Notes under the pieces: generated by a model
Seen by the model: only the letters and a program-made list of their open reading frames with translations
Databases searched by the model: none
What the model was told of the DNA's origin: nothing
Program-made: the position numbers and the translations under genes
From: Christensenellaceae bacterium
GTDB taxonomy: Bacteria > Bacillota > Clostridia > Christensenellales > Aristaeellaceae
NCBI GenBank assembly: GCA_012518615.1
Contig: JAAYRU010000053.1
Span: forward strand, 1-64,000
Length of the DNA: 64,000 bases
Direction of reading: 5' to 3'
Shown: in pieces, positions 8,000 to 16,543 of the stretch
Layout: each line of letters starts with the position of its first letter
How positions within the stretch are numbered: position 1 is the first letter of the stretch

Positions 8000-9936
8000 A
8001 GTATTTTTTTAGTTATGTGAAGATTTGCAAATACATCTTCAGGTATATTAAGTTTTATTTTATTGTTTTTAGCAAAAGGTATGAGATAGCTTGATAAAGC
8101 AAAATCAAGTGCCTTTATTACCCCGCCCTCAACATGGTTGCTTACAGCTAGAATTGCATTCTGCATTCTCCGATATAGGCTGACAGGTAGTATACACCCC
8201 TGCTCTTCAATACTTTTAACTATACCGCTTAGTATTTTTTCGGTTTCATAAGACAGCTTCTCAGTGGCATTAACTATAAGCTCTTCCATCAAGGCTTCTG
8301 CGCTTATAGGCTTATCGCAGGGTAGCAGTTTAACAAAGCCCAGTTTTGTTTTTTGCCCTACAAGATAATAGCAGGGCCAAGGCATATAGCGGTAGGCTTT
8401 TCCAAAAGGCTCCGCCTTATCGGATAGTATTAGACGAGTAAAGCTACTTGGCTGTCTGCTGCCCCTTGATACTACGGCAAATGAAAACCCATTCCCTCCG
8501 TTAAAAGATGCTATATTTTCATCATCGTCAATACAGTAGCTTTGCGGCGCGCCTAAGGCATTTGCAATTGCAGCAGCTAAAACACCGGAATCCGCAAGCG
8601 TATCAGTGCAAAGCTGTACCTGCGGCTCAAGCAAAAGAAGCGTTAGCAGATAGCGTGCGCTATCTATGCTTATATCAAAACCCGCATTTTGAATATGCTC
8701 ACGCAGGCGCTGCACTGCATATATTATGGGTTCAACTTCTCCCTCACGCCTTAACACAAGAGGCGTATTATTTAGTAGTGAAATTTCACCTGCTATACTG
8801 TTACGCATATCTATAAGCTTTGCCTGCTCATTTTTAATAGCGCTTAAGGACTGCTCTGTTTCTGTTATCTGTTTTTGTATATTATCAAGCTTATCCTTTT
8901 CCTGTGAAGTTATTTCGTCTAATACGCGCTCGGCATAAGCTTTTTCATCTTCCTTAGCCTTTTCTATCTCCATAATAAGCCTTAGCCTTTCAGCTTCAAG
9001 GCTGTTTAGCTGTTCATTAAAGGCGGTAATAAGAGGACTTTCTTTATCGCTTGATTTGAGCCTTTTATTAATGCTGTTTTTAAATTGCGGAATGCTAAGC
9101 AAATAGCTTACAGCATCTTGGAGCATAGTTTCGCTATTAACTATAGACGGAATAACCCGCCTTAGTGTATCTAGCGGTGTAGCAACAGGCTTATAGCTCA
9201 TACCGCCTTTAATATTTTCCTTTATGCGCCTAGCACTTACAAAGCCGGTTCTTTCCGTATTGATTTTTTTACTGGTAGCTTTAGCTGTTTCGCTTTTATC
9301 GCCCGCATCTTCTTTAGAATTATCTAAAGTTTTCTCCATAAGGCGTACACGCTCAACAGAAGAAGTCTGCTCACTTCCTGGCCAGTAGAATAGCCGCTCC
9401 TGTCCGTTTGGAAGCGTTACCGCAAATAGAGATGGGCTATCGGGACGTATTGCAACAAGATTATTTGAAAGGCTACCGTCAGCAGCGTTATATGGACCTT
9501 GTATCCTCCCGCCGTTTCTTAGGTAACATGTAGGCGTCGCGCTTTGGGCAATAGGTTTTCCCTCTACTCCGCCGGTTACAACTTCATAAACCAAATCCTT
9601 TGGAAGCGGCTGCACCACATCAGAATAAATAATAAATTGATGTACCTCTCCAAATTGAGGGGCATAATTGCGGTTAGGTCTAATCTTCCCTGCCCCTTCT
9701 TCAACGCCGAACAAATTAATTACACAAAATTTTCCGAGCGATCGCATACGCTCCTTAAAGCTATATTGCTCCTTTTTATCCGGAGCTATACGCAAATAAC
9801 CTGTATCCTTAAACGATGAAATAGCATCCTCTGATATAGGACCATTCATATCAAGCAGAGGTCTTACATGAAAAAGGCTATGCTGCTCATTGTCCTCTTC
9901 TATATAGGACACAATAATATTATTTGAGAATTCCAT
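7996..9936 (-). CDS. Unrecognised 646-residue coiled-coil protein
   Basis: I do not recognise this protein. The ATG at 9936 is preferred over an upstream TTG because AAAGGAGA lies just before it. Residues about 1-190 look globular (INLFGVEEGAGK, NYAPQFGEVHQF, LFYWPGSEQ). A polar K/E/S-rich linker follows near 200-240, then a long charged helix predicted as coiled coil at about 315-390 (EAERLRLIMEIEKAKEDEKA), and a second globular part with LEPQVQLCTDTLADSGVLA and YRYMPWPCYYLVGQKT. There is no Walker A motif, signal peptide or membrane segment. It overlaps the RNA methylase gene, which is the only hint of a role. Confidence 0.75.
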   Translation of the reverse strand: MEFSNNIIVSYIEEDNEQHSLFHVRPLLDMNGPISEDAISSFKDTGYLRIAPDKKEQYSFKERMRSLGKFCVINLFGVEEGAGKIRPNRNYAPQFGEVHQFIIYSDVVQPLPKDLVYEVVTGGVEGKPIAQSATPTCYLRNGGRIQGPYNAADGSLSNNLVAIRPDSPSLFAVTLPNGQERLFYWPGSEQTSSVERVRLMEKTLDNSKEDAGDKSETAKATSKKINTERTGFVSARRIKENIKGGMSYKPVATPLDTLRRVIPSIVNSETMLQDAVSYLLSIPQFKNSINKRLKSSDKESPLITAFNEQLNSLEAERLRLIMEIEKAKEDEKAYAERVLDEITSQEKDKLDNIQKQITETEQSLSAIKNEQAKLIDMRNSIAGEISLLNNTPLVLRREGEVEPIIYAVQRLREHIQNAGFDISIDSARYLLTLLLLEPQVQLCTDTLADSGVLAAAIANALGAPQSYCIDDDENIASFNGGNGFSFAVVSRGSRQPSSFTRLILSDKAEPFGKAYRYMPWPCYYLVGQKTKLGFVKLLPCDKPISAEALMEELIVNATEKLSYETEKILSGIVKSIEEQGCILPVSLYRRMQNAILAVSNHVEGGVIKALDFALSSYLIPFAKNNKIKLNIPEDVFANLHITKKIL

Positions 9937-9987
9937 AAACTCTCCTTTCAAAATATAAATAATTAATAAGGATATTCTCTCACCACA

Positions 9988-10015
9988 ATTTTACCCTTTT
10001 TTCGTATACAGTCAA
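9988..10015 (-). promoter_or_regulatory. Promoter of the 646-residue protein/RNA methylase pair
   Basis: TTGACT (10015-10010), 16 bases and TAAAAT (9993-9988) on the minus strand, about 50 bases before the ATG at 9936. Confidence 0.65.
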
Positions 10016-10126
10016 GCCCTGCATATGCAAAAACCAGCCATCTCAGGGCATTAACTCATAAATATATGTAAATAGATTTTAGATATTATTTGGACTTGCT
10101 ACATATTTAAGCAAGAAAAATGTAAT

Positions 10127-11563
10127 TTATACCTTAAGTTCAGCAGAAATGCCTTCCATATCCTCAAAGTTAGCCAGCACAGTTTTAACTTCGCCCGACA
10201 GAAATTCTTCGACCTGCTTTTCAGCACAGCCTATATATAGCTTTGTGTCAGTAATGGAGTCTATATCATCTTTGATAAAGGAAAAATCCTCATCAGAAAG
10301 AATACGCTCTATTAAATCGTTTGGTTTTCCCTCTTCCTTTACACTTTTGCCTGCCAGCATACTGTATTTACGCAGTTTTTCATGCAGGCTTTGCCTATCG
10401 CCGCCGCGTTTAACTGCCTCCATAAGTATATTTTCCACCATCATAAAGGGCAGTTCTTCTTTAAGGTGTTTTTCTATAACCGCAGGATAGACAACCAATG
10501 CGGAACTTACATTGCTGAAAAGAATAAGTAGGCTATCTGTCGCAAGACAGCCCTCAGACAACGAAAACCTGCGGTTAGCGCTATCGTCCAGCGTACGCTC
10601 AAGCCATTGCTCTGCAGCGGTAAACGCAGCGTTTTGTGCATTTGAAATAATAAACCTTGAAAGCGCCGCCATGCGTTCCGCGCGCATAGGATTTCGTTTA
10701 TAAGGCATAGCGGATGAACCTATCTGTTTTTTGCCAAAAGGCTCTTCTATTTCTTTAAGATGTTGCAATAGGCGCATATCGTTGCTGAATTTCTGTGCTG
10801 TTTGCGCTATTTGCGATAAGAGGTTAAGCACCAAGCTATCCTGTTTTCTTGTATATGTCTGTCCAGAAACAGGAATAGCCCTTTCAAAACCCATTTTTTT
10901 AGCGCACATATCATCAAGTGCCTTTACCTTTTCAAAATCGCCATCAAAAAGCTCAAGGAATGAAGCTTGCGTACCTGTTGTTCCCTTGCAGCCAAGCGGA
11001 AATAGGCTGTTTTTAACCCTATCAGTTTCAATTATATCTATCAAAACATCCTGAAGCCAAAGACAGGCTCTCTTGCCTACGGTGGTAGGCTGTGCAGGCT
11101 GGAAATGGGTATATCCTAGCGTTGGCATAGCTTTGTACTTGTCCGCAAATTTAGCGAGGTTTTTTGCAATATCAACCAAGCGTTTAAGCAGTATGTCAAG
11201 CGCATCTCTTAGTATTATAATATCGGAATTATCGCCCACATAGCAGCTTGTGGCTCCAAGATGAATTATAGGTCTTGCCTTTGGCGCAACATCGCCAAAG
11301 GCATAGACATGCGCCATAACATCATGGCGGAGTTCTTTTTCGTAGGAACTTATAGCATCAAAATCGATATTCTCGATGTTCGCCTTCATTTCGGCTATTT
11401 GTTCATCAGAAATATTGAGCCCGAGTTCTTTTTCGCTTTCCGCAAGTATAAGCCATAATTGTCTCCAAATTATGCTGCGGTACCTTTGAGAAAACAGGTA
11501 CTGCATCTGCGGGCTTGCATACCTTGCAGAAAACGGAGAAACATAATTTGAATAATCTTGCAC
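10127..11563 (-). CDS. purB: Adenylosuccinate lyase
   Basis: A 478-residue fumarase/aspartase-superfamily lyase acting twice in purine synthesis: it releases fumarate from SAICAR and from adenylosuccinate. The family signature with the flexible catalytic-serine loop is GSSAMPYKRNPMRAERM near residue 285; HLGATSCYVGDNSD and TLGYTHFQPAQPTT carry the other active-site residues. I chose the GTG at 11563 because GAGAAGGTG precedes it and the protein then starts QDYSNYVSPFSARYAS as relatives do; an upstream ATG at 11596 would overlap pyk. It lies 19 bases after pyk and probably shares its transcript. Confidence 0.95.
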   Translation of the reverse strand: MQDYSNYVSPFSARYASPQMQYLFSQRYRSIIWRQLWLILAESEKELGLNISDEQIAEMKANIENIDFDAISSYEKELRHDVMAHVYAFGDVAPKARPIIHLGATSCYVGDNSDIIILRDALDILLKRLVDIAKNLAKFADKYKAMPTLGYTHFQPAQPTTVGKRACLWLQDVLIDIIETDRVKNSLFPLGCKGTTGTQASFLELFDGDFEKVKALDDMCAKKMGFERAIPVSGQTYTRKQDSLVLNLLSQIAQTAQKFSNDMRLLQHLKEIEEPFGKKQIGSSAMPYKRNPMRAERMAALSRFIISNAQNAAFTAAEQWLERTLDDSANRRFSLSEGCLATDSLLILFSNVSSALVVYPAVIEKHLKEELPFMMVENILMEAVKRGGDRQSLHEKLRKYSMLAGKSVKEEGKPNDLIERILSDEDFSFIKDDIDSITDTKLYIGCAEKQVEEFLSGEVKTVLANFEDMEGISAELKV

Positions 11564-11582
11564 TAAAACACCTTCTCTATAG

Positions 11583-13010
11583 CTATTCGCCAACACGCAC
11601 TACTTTAATTAGGTTAGTGGTTCCGGCGGTTGCAAGCGGAACGCCCGCAGTAAGTACAACTGTATCTCCGTCCTCAACATATCCTGCTCTTCTAGCGGCG
11701 TTTACAGCTTCGTTGAACAGGATTTCTGTAACCCTTTCCTCCCCTACCATTATAGCTTTAACGCCCCAAGATAATGAAAGTTGCCTGCGCGTTTCCGAAC
11801 TTGGAGTGCAGGCGATAACTGGCATTTCGGGTCTGAACCTGCTAATCATGCGTGCAGTTGAGCCTGAAGTGGTTACTGTTATAATAGCTTTAGCATTAAG
11901 ATTATAGGCTATAAGGCAGGTTGCATGGGAAATGGCATCAGCAACATTATTTGATAAGCCTTTTTCAGCATGATCCTCATAGAAACGCCGGACATAGTCT
12001 ATATCCATTTCCGCCCTTTCAGCTATGCGCGCCATTGTACGAACCGCCTCAACAGGATACTTACCGTTTGCAGTTTCGCCTGATAGCATTGTAACGCTGG
12101 TGCCGTCGTATATAGCGTTTGCAACGTCGGTAGCCTCAGCCCTAGTTGGGCGGGGATTTCTTACCATGCTGTCCAGCATCTGCGTAGCTGTTACCACTGG
12201 TTTCCCGGCAGCCAGCGCTTCTTTTATGATATACTTCTGCAATATAGGCACATCTTCAAGCGGAATTTCAACGCCCATATCGCCTCTGGCTATCATTATT
12301 GCATCACTATGTTTAATTATTTCTTTTATATTATTTACGCCATCCGGGTTTTCTATCTTTGCCATTATTCGTACATGTTCGCCGCCATTTTCATCTAGAA
12401 GCTTTCTTACTTCAATAAGGTCTTCCTTTGAGCGTACGAATGAAGCAGCAATATAATCAAAACCGGTGCGCATTCCAAATAGTATGTCCTCCCTATCCTG
12501 CTCGCTTATATATGGCATTGATATATGTGTTCCGGGCAGGTTTATACCCTTCCTATCGCTAAGTTCGCCGCCTGATACAACTTCACATACTACGTCGGTA
12601 TCTGTTTTGCTTATTATGGCGAGCTCTAAAACACCATCATCCAACAGTATCCTGCTTTTATCGCCAAGGTCCTTAGGCAGGTCGGGATAGCTAACGGATA
12701 CTATACTTTTATCGCCCATTACATCCCTTGTGGTGAGCGTAAAAGAATCCCCCTCTTTAAGGGTAATCTTACCTTTTTTAAAGCAACCTATACGTATTTC
12801 AGGGCCTTTTGTATCAAGCAGCGCACCTATAGGAAGATCAAGCTCATTGCGCACATACAGCAACTCTTTAAACAGCTCTAAATGAGTTTTATGAGTGCCG
12901 TGTGAGAAATTAAAGCGTGCCATGTTCATACCGGCAAGCGCAAGCTCCCTTATTACATCCCTATTAGACGAAGCGGGACCTAATGTGCACATTATTTTTG
13001 TTTTTCGCAT
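11583..13010 (-). CDS. pyk: Pyruvate kinase
   Basis: A 475-residue pyruvate kinase, producing pyruvate and ATP from phosphoenolpyruvate and ADP. Visible elements are RFNFSHGTHKTH, LLDTKGPEIRIG, the signature IMAKIENPDGVNNI with the catalytic lysine, and IARGDMGVEIPLEDVP. The protein stops after the usual C-terminal domain (TAGVPLATAGTTNLIKV) and lacks the extra PEP-utiliser domain found on many Bacillus enzymes. ATG follows AAAGGTGATAT. It is followed by purB with a short gap. Confidence 0.97.
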   Translation of the reverse strand: MRKTKIMCTLGPASSNRDVIRELALAGMNMARFNFSHGTHKTHLELFKELLYVRNELDLPIGALLDTKGPEIRIGCFKKGKITLKEGDSFTLTTRDVMGDKSIVSVSYPDLPKDLGDKSRILLDDGVLELAIISKTDTDVVCEVVSGGELSDRKGINLPGTHISMPYISEQDREDILFGMRTGFDYIAASFVRSKEDLIEVRKLLDENGGEHVRIMAKIENPDGVNNIKEIIKHSDAIMIARGDMGVEIPLEDVPILQKYIIKEALAAGKPVVTATQMLDSMVRNPRPTRAEATDVANAIYDGTSVTMLSGETANGKYPVEAVRTMARIAERAEMDIDYVRRFYEDHAEKGLSNNVADAISHATCLIAYNLNAKAIITVTTSGSTARMISRFRPEMPVIACTPSSETRRQLSLSWGVKAIMVGEERVTEILFNEAVNAARRAGYVEDGDTVVLTAGVPLATAGTTNLIKVVRVGE

Positions 13011-13070
13011 ATATCACCTTTCGTTTTATAGCCTATGCTATACTTTTTAATAAAAAATATAAGATAATGC

Positions 13071-13436
13071 CTATTCAGGCATTACCTCTACCCAGTAACC
13101 ATCAGGATCTTCTATGAAATATATTCCCATAGCGGGGTTTTCATAGCATATTACGCCGCTTTCCTTATGTTTTTTGTACGCGGCATCAAAGTCAGAAGTA
13201 GTAAAAGCGATATGGAATTCTTTTTCGCCGAGGTTATAGGGCTCTTCCCTATCCCTGAGCCATGTAAGTTCCAGCTGACACAGGTTTTTTTCATCCGCTA
13301 AATAGACGATTATAAAGCTATCGTCAGGGGCGACAATCCGTTTAACTTCCTTTAAACCCAGCATATCTTGATAGAAGTTCATTGATTTTTTCAGATCAAG
13401 CACATTGAAATTTGTGTGTACTAATTGAAAAGACAT
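13071..13436 (-). CDS. Glyoxalase-fold protein (lactoylglutathione lyase-like)
   Basis: A 121-residue vicinal-oxygen-chelate protein made of two beta-alpha-beta-beta-beta modules. Candidate metal ligands occur at the classical positions: His8 in LVHTNFNVLD, a glutamate in CQLELTWL, a histidine in EFHIAFTTSD and the C-terminal glutamate in YWVEVMPE, the H-E-H-E pattern of glyoxalase I. It may isomerise the methylglyoxal-thiol adduct formed during glycolysis, which suits a gene next to pyk, but the family is broad and the exact substrate is open. Confidence 0.8.
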   Translation of the reverse strand: MSFQLVHTNFNVLDLKKSMNFYQDMLGLKEVKRIVAPDDSFIIVYLADEKNLCQLELTWLRDREEPYNLGEKEFHIAFTTSDFDAAYKKHKESGVICYENPAMGIYFIEDPDGYWVEVMPE

Positions 13437-13603
13437 TTCGCACCTCCTACATTGATACTACAATTATAGCATACATTAGTAAAACTTACACAATTAAACT
13501 GAGCAATTGTATAAATTAGCTTGAATAATTCTTAGGATGCCATATAATTATATGCAGATGTGCGAATTTGTATTATTTACCAGCAAATAACAAGGAGGAA
13601 ACT

Positions 13604-14023
13604 ATGGACATTATCATTGGCAAGGCGGAATTAACAGTTGAAGAAAAACACCTCGCAGTAAATATAGGCTCCGGAAGCGTTAAGGTGCTTGCAACCCCCG
13701 TTATGATAGCGCTTATGGAAAAAGCCGCGGCTGAAAGCCTTGTGCCGCTTTTAAAGACAGAAGAAACGAGCGTTGGAACCGAAATATCTATAACGCATAT
13801 ATCTGCAACGCCTGAAACAATGCGCGTATTTGCTTTTAGCAAAGTTACAAATATTGAAGGCAGAGTTTACTCTTTTGATATAGAAGCCTACGACGAAACG
13901 GGTCTTATAGGAAAAGGCACGCATAAAAGAGCAGTGCTAAATGAAGATAGGTTTATATTAGGCACACAAAAGAAATTATCATCCGATGCAAGGAAAGAGC
14001 CTTCTAATCCGTTTATTGTTTGA
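13604..14023 (+). CDS. FlK-like acyl-CoA thioesterase (hotdog fold)
   Basis: A 139-residue hotdog-fold protein of the fluoroacetyl-CoA thioesterase-like family. Thr31, Glu39 and His65 reproduce the spacing (8 and 26 residues) of the FlK triad Thr42/Glu50/His76 as I remember it. The start at 13604 is set by CAAGGAGGAAACT; an upstream in-frame ATG lacks such a site. Most family members are not fluoroacetate enzymes, so a general short acyl-CoA thioesterase is the safer call. It leads a plus-strand operon with a sigma factor four bases downstream. Confidence 0.82.
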   Translation: MDIIIGKAELTVEEKHLAVNIGSGSVKVLATPVMIALMEKAAAESLVPLLKTEETSVGTEISITHISATPETMRVFAFSKVTNIEGRVYSFDIEAYDETGLIGKGTHKRAVLNEDRFILGTQKKLSSDARKEPSNPFIV

Positions 14024-14027
14024 AGGG

Positions 14028-14546
14028 ATGGTGAGTGAGGCGTCTATAGAAGACTATAATTCTTTTGCAGAAACGCTGTATATACGCTATTCAAAGGATG
14101 TACTCAGAATGAGCTACTTTTACCTTGGCGATTTAGGACGCGCAGAAGATGTTATGCAGGAAACCTTCTTAAGGCTTATTGTTAATAAACCAACCCTTGA
14201 AGAAGGCAAGGAAAAAGCATGGCTGCTAAAGGTTGCGCTTAACCTGTGCCGGGATATTTGGCGAAGCGGTTGGGTAAAACGTGTATTTATAGGCACTGAA
14301 AAGCTTGAAATGTACCCTGATGAAAATAACTCCATAGAAGATAGGCTTGAAAAACAAGCGCTTTTACAGGCTGTACACAGCCTATCGCCTGACATGAAAG
14401 AAACTTTCTTGCTCTACTACTACCAAAATTATACTATAGATGAAATAGCAACCATGCTGGGCTCCACTTCCGGCACCATAGCAAGCAGGCTTTCACGGGG
14501 TAGAAAGCAGCTTAAGAAACTATTAGGAGAAGGTGATGATGATTGA
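14028..14546 (+). CDS. ECF-type RNA polymerase sigma factor
   Basis: A 172-residue sigma-70 family protein with region 2 (AEDVMQETFLRLIVNKP, core binding and -10 recognition) and region 4 (YYYQNYTIDEIATMLG then SGTIASRLSRGRKQLKKLL, a helix-turn-helix for the -35). The start is uncertain between ATG 14028 and GTG 14031, since GAAGGG lies almost on top of both; an upstream ATG at 13986 inside the thioesterase gene is less likely. It is followed, with a TGATG overlap, by a membrane protein gene typical of a cognate anti-sigma factor. Confidence 0.88.
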   Translation: MVSEASIEDYNSFAETLYIRYSKDVLRMSYFYLGDLGRAEDVMQETFLRLIVNKPTLEEGKEKAWLLKVALNLCRDIWRSGWVKRVFIGTEKLEMYPDENNSIEDRLEKQALLQAVHSLSPDMKETFLLYYYQNYTIDEIATMLGSTSGTIASRLSRGRKQLKKLLGEGDDD

Positions 14547-15469
14547 TGAAAAAACTTGATAAGCTAAACGAGATTGCAGATGAGATGTTTGAAAAAATAG
14601 AACCATCTACAACTTCTTGGACAGAAATAGTAAGCAAGGCAAATATGCAAAACGCAAAGCCAAAATCAAGAATAAATGCAAGGCGCGTTATAGCCTTTGC
14701 CTGTGCTTTTGCTCTTATATTTTTCGGCGGATATAGTATTATAAAAAATGAAAGAGAAAAACAAAGGCAGATAAAGACAGTTGCCGCGGGACCTGACAAC
14801 AATGCCATGACAACACAGGCTTTAGCGGTATCTAAGGGCAGCATAAAGCTATCAGACAATGTATCAAAAGGAAGGGTTGGCGGTATATGGGCTAGCGGCT
14901 CAAGCGCAAACTTCCCCCTTATACAAGCTGAAGGAAAGTACTACCGTATGCTTACAAGCCCATCTTCTCTATCAGAAAGCCTGTTATCTAGAAATATTGG
15001 TGAAGTAAGTCTGTTTACAGATGAACCCGCACTGGTTGATTCTAATATAAACATTATAAGCAATATAGTATCTGAAGGTACAAATGTATATGCGCTCAAA
15101 AACATGGAAGGAGCAGCGGTCGCCGCAAAGCTAGACAATACTTACCCCGTTTTCCAAAGAGTATCTTACGGTAGCAATGCAATAGTAGGAAACGAAAACC
15201 TTTTATCCACCCTTGGTAACGCAAAACCTACAGCGCTTAAGCTTTCAGGCGTTGGCACTATAACAGATAGCGATAGCATAGACACTCTCATGCATATATT
15301 AAGCAGAGCAAGCTACCTTGGCGCTTCAAGCGGTGGAAATAATATACTGCTGCTTGAAATGAATAACGGCATATCGCTTCAATTGATGGTTGACAATGAA
15401 AAGCTTTACGGCTGCGGCAGTTGGTACTGTCCGGATTTCTTCATTACTTTTGCCGAACTAATCAATTAG
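14546..15469 (+). CDS. Single-pass membrane protein, probable anti-sigma factor
   Basis: A 307-residue protein with a cytoplasmic N-terminus of about 45 residues (KLNEIADEMFEKIEPS), one membrane segment (VIAFACAFALIFFGGYSII) and an extracellular domain of about 240 residues that I do not recognise. That topology, plus ATG/TGA overlap with the ECF sigma gene, is the classic layout of a sigma-sequestering membrane protein that senses an outside signal. The N-terminus has no HxxxCxxC zinc motif, so it is not a ZAS-type anti-sigma factor. The function is inferred from position. Confidence 0.65.
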   Translation: MKKLDKLNEIADEMFEKIEPSTTSWTEIVSKANMQNAKPKSRINARRVIAFACAFALIFFGGYSIIKNEREKQRQIKTVAAGPDNNAMTTQALAVSKGSIKLSDNVSKGRVGGIWASGSSANFPLIQAEGKYYRMLTSPSSLSESLLSRNIGEVSLFTDEPALVDSNINIISNIVSEGTNVYALKNMEGAAVAAKLDNTYPVFQRVSYGSNAIVGNENLLSTLGNAKPTALKLSGVGTITDSDSIDTLMHILSRASYLGASSGGNNILLLEMNNGISLQLMVDNEKLYGCGSWYCPDFFITFAELIN

Positions 15470-15489
15470 AATTCCATTTTCCTAATTTA

Positions 15490-15519
15490 TTGTAAATCGT
15501 TTACATTTTATGGTACTAT
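15490..15519 (+). promoter_or_regulatory. Promoter of the rhomboid-like gene
   Basis: TTGTAA (15490-15495), 18 bases and an extended -10 TGGTACTAT (hexamer 15514-15519) lie just before the ribosome binding site AAAGGAGG, suggesting the next gene can be transcribed apart from the sigma operon. Confidence 0.5.
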
Positions 15520-15545
15520 ACACTTAAGTTAAAGGAGGTTTTGCC

Positions 15546-16193
15546 ATGAAATGGATTAACAAGCTAGAACGCAGCTTATATAAATACCCCATAAGACCGT
15601 TTTTTAAATACATAATAATTGCCATGGGCGGCGTATATTTATTGGATTTATTTTTCCCCATGGCGTTTCTATCCGCCCGCCTATCCCTTATAAGAGATAG
15701 CGTGCTTGCAGGCGAAATATGGAGACTTTTTACATTTCTTATTGTCTCCATTAGCGGTAGACCATTTGCAGTGTTGCTTTCGCTGTATTTTTATTATTTT
15801 ATAGGAACTGCGCTTGAAACAAAATGGGGCGCTAGGCGTTTTCTTGTATACTATGCGCTAGGTGCTATTGGCACTATAATATCTGCATTTATTACTGGCT
15901 ATGCGCCAAATACATACCTTAACCTTTCATTATTTTTCGCCTTTGCAATAGAGTTTCCGCATTTTCAGGTTATGCTATTTTTCTTATTTCCAATTAAGAT
16001 GAGCTGGCTTGCAGCAATCAACGCTATGTTCTACCTATCATCATTTATCTTCATGTCTTGGCAGCATAAGGTTGCAATACTATTTAGCTTAGCTAATCTA
16101 TTCCTTTTCTTTGGCGGGGATATAATTAATAGAATTCGTCAGACAATTTACCAATATAAAAGACGAAAAGCATTTAAAGACCAGTTTAAATAG
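15546..16193 (+). CDS. Rhomboid-fold membrane protein lacking protease residues
   Basis: A 215-residue integral membrane protein with about six hydrophobic segments. GEIWRLFTFLIVS and LETKWGARRFLVYYALGAIG match the L1/TM2-TM3 part of rhomboid proteases. Where active enzymes have GxSG, this one has YLNLSLFFAFAIEF, and no catalytic histidine is visible in the last segments. It therefore looks like an inactive relative of the derlin/iRhom kind that binds rather than cuts membrane proteins. It sits after the sigma/anti-sigma pair, where a regulated-proteolysis factor would be tempting, but the missing residues argue against proteolysis. Confidence 0.7.
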   Translation: MKWINKLERSLYKYPIRPFFKYIIIAMGGVYLLDLFFPMAFLSARLSLIRDSVLAGEIWRLFTFLIVSISGRPFAVLLSLYFYYFIGTALETKWGARRFLVYYALGAIGTIISAFITGYAPNTYLNLSLFFAFAIEFPHFQVMLFFLFPIKMSWLAAINAMFYLSSFIFMSWQHKVAILFSLANLFLFFGGDIINRIRQTIYQYKRRKAFKDQFK

Positions 16194-16214
16194 CTAATCG
16201 CCTTTATTATATAT

Positions 16215-16537
16215 TGAGCGCAGCAGTAAGCCGAGTTCTGTCGTGAATGGTCATCTGTCTAGGCGCATTGTCGCCAATGCGCTCAAGCGATTGTTAAAAG
16301 CTGGACGGGCAGCCTACGCTTTTTGTTATCTTGCACCAAGTGGGGTTTACAGGACGGACAAGTCGCCATGCCGCCGGTGCGCTCTTACCGCACCTTTCCA
16401 CCCTTACCGAATAAATTCGGCGGTATATTTCTGTTGCACTCTCCTTGGAGTCGCCTCCACCAGATGTTATCTGGCACTCTGCCCTTCGGTGCTCGGACTT
16501 TCCTCATGCAATGCATGCGACCATTTTGCTGCCTCAG
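16215..16537 (-). ncRNA. rnpB: RNase P RNA, A type
   Basis: On the minus strand the conserved core GAGGAAAGTCCGAGC near the 5' end, the J/P block AGGGTGGAAAGGTGCGGTAA and the 3' block GACAGAACTCGGCTTAC are all present in order. The ends are set by the P1 helix, TGAGGCAGCA pairing with TGCTGCGCTCA with one bulge, giving about 323 nt. It is the catalytic subunit that matures tRNA 5' ends. The 5' end falls only about seven bases after the stop codon of the zinc-ribbon gene; no strong separate promoter or U-run terminator is evident. Confidence 0.95.
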
Positions 16538-16543
16538 TATTAC

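Noticed and set aside
13604..14023. A fluoroacetate resistance gene
   Set aside because: The triad spacing matches FlK, but most relatives are general thioesterases and no organofluorine genes are nearby.
14028..16193. A complete regulated intramembrane proteolysis pathway with an active rhomboid
   Set aside because: The rhomboid-fold protein lacks the GxSG serine and a matching histidine, and no site-1 protease gene is present.
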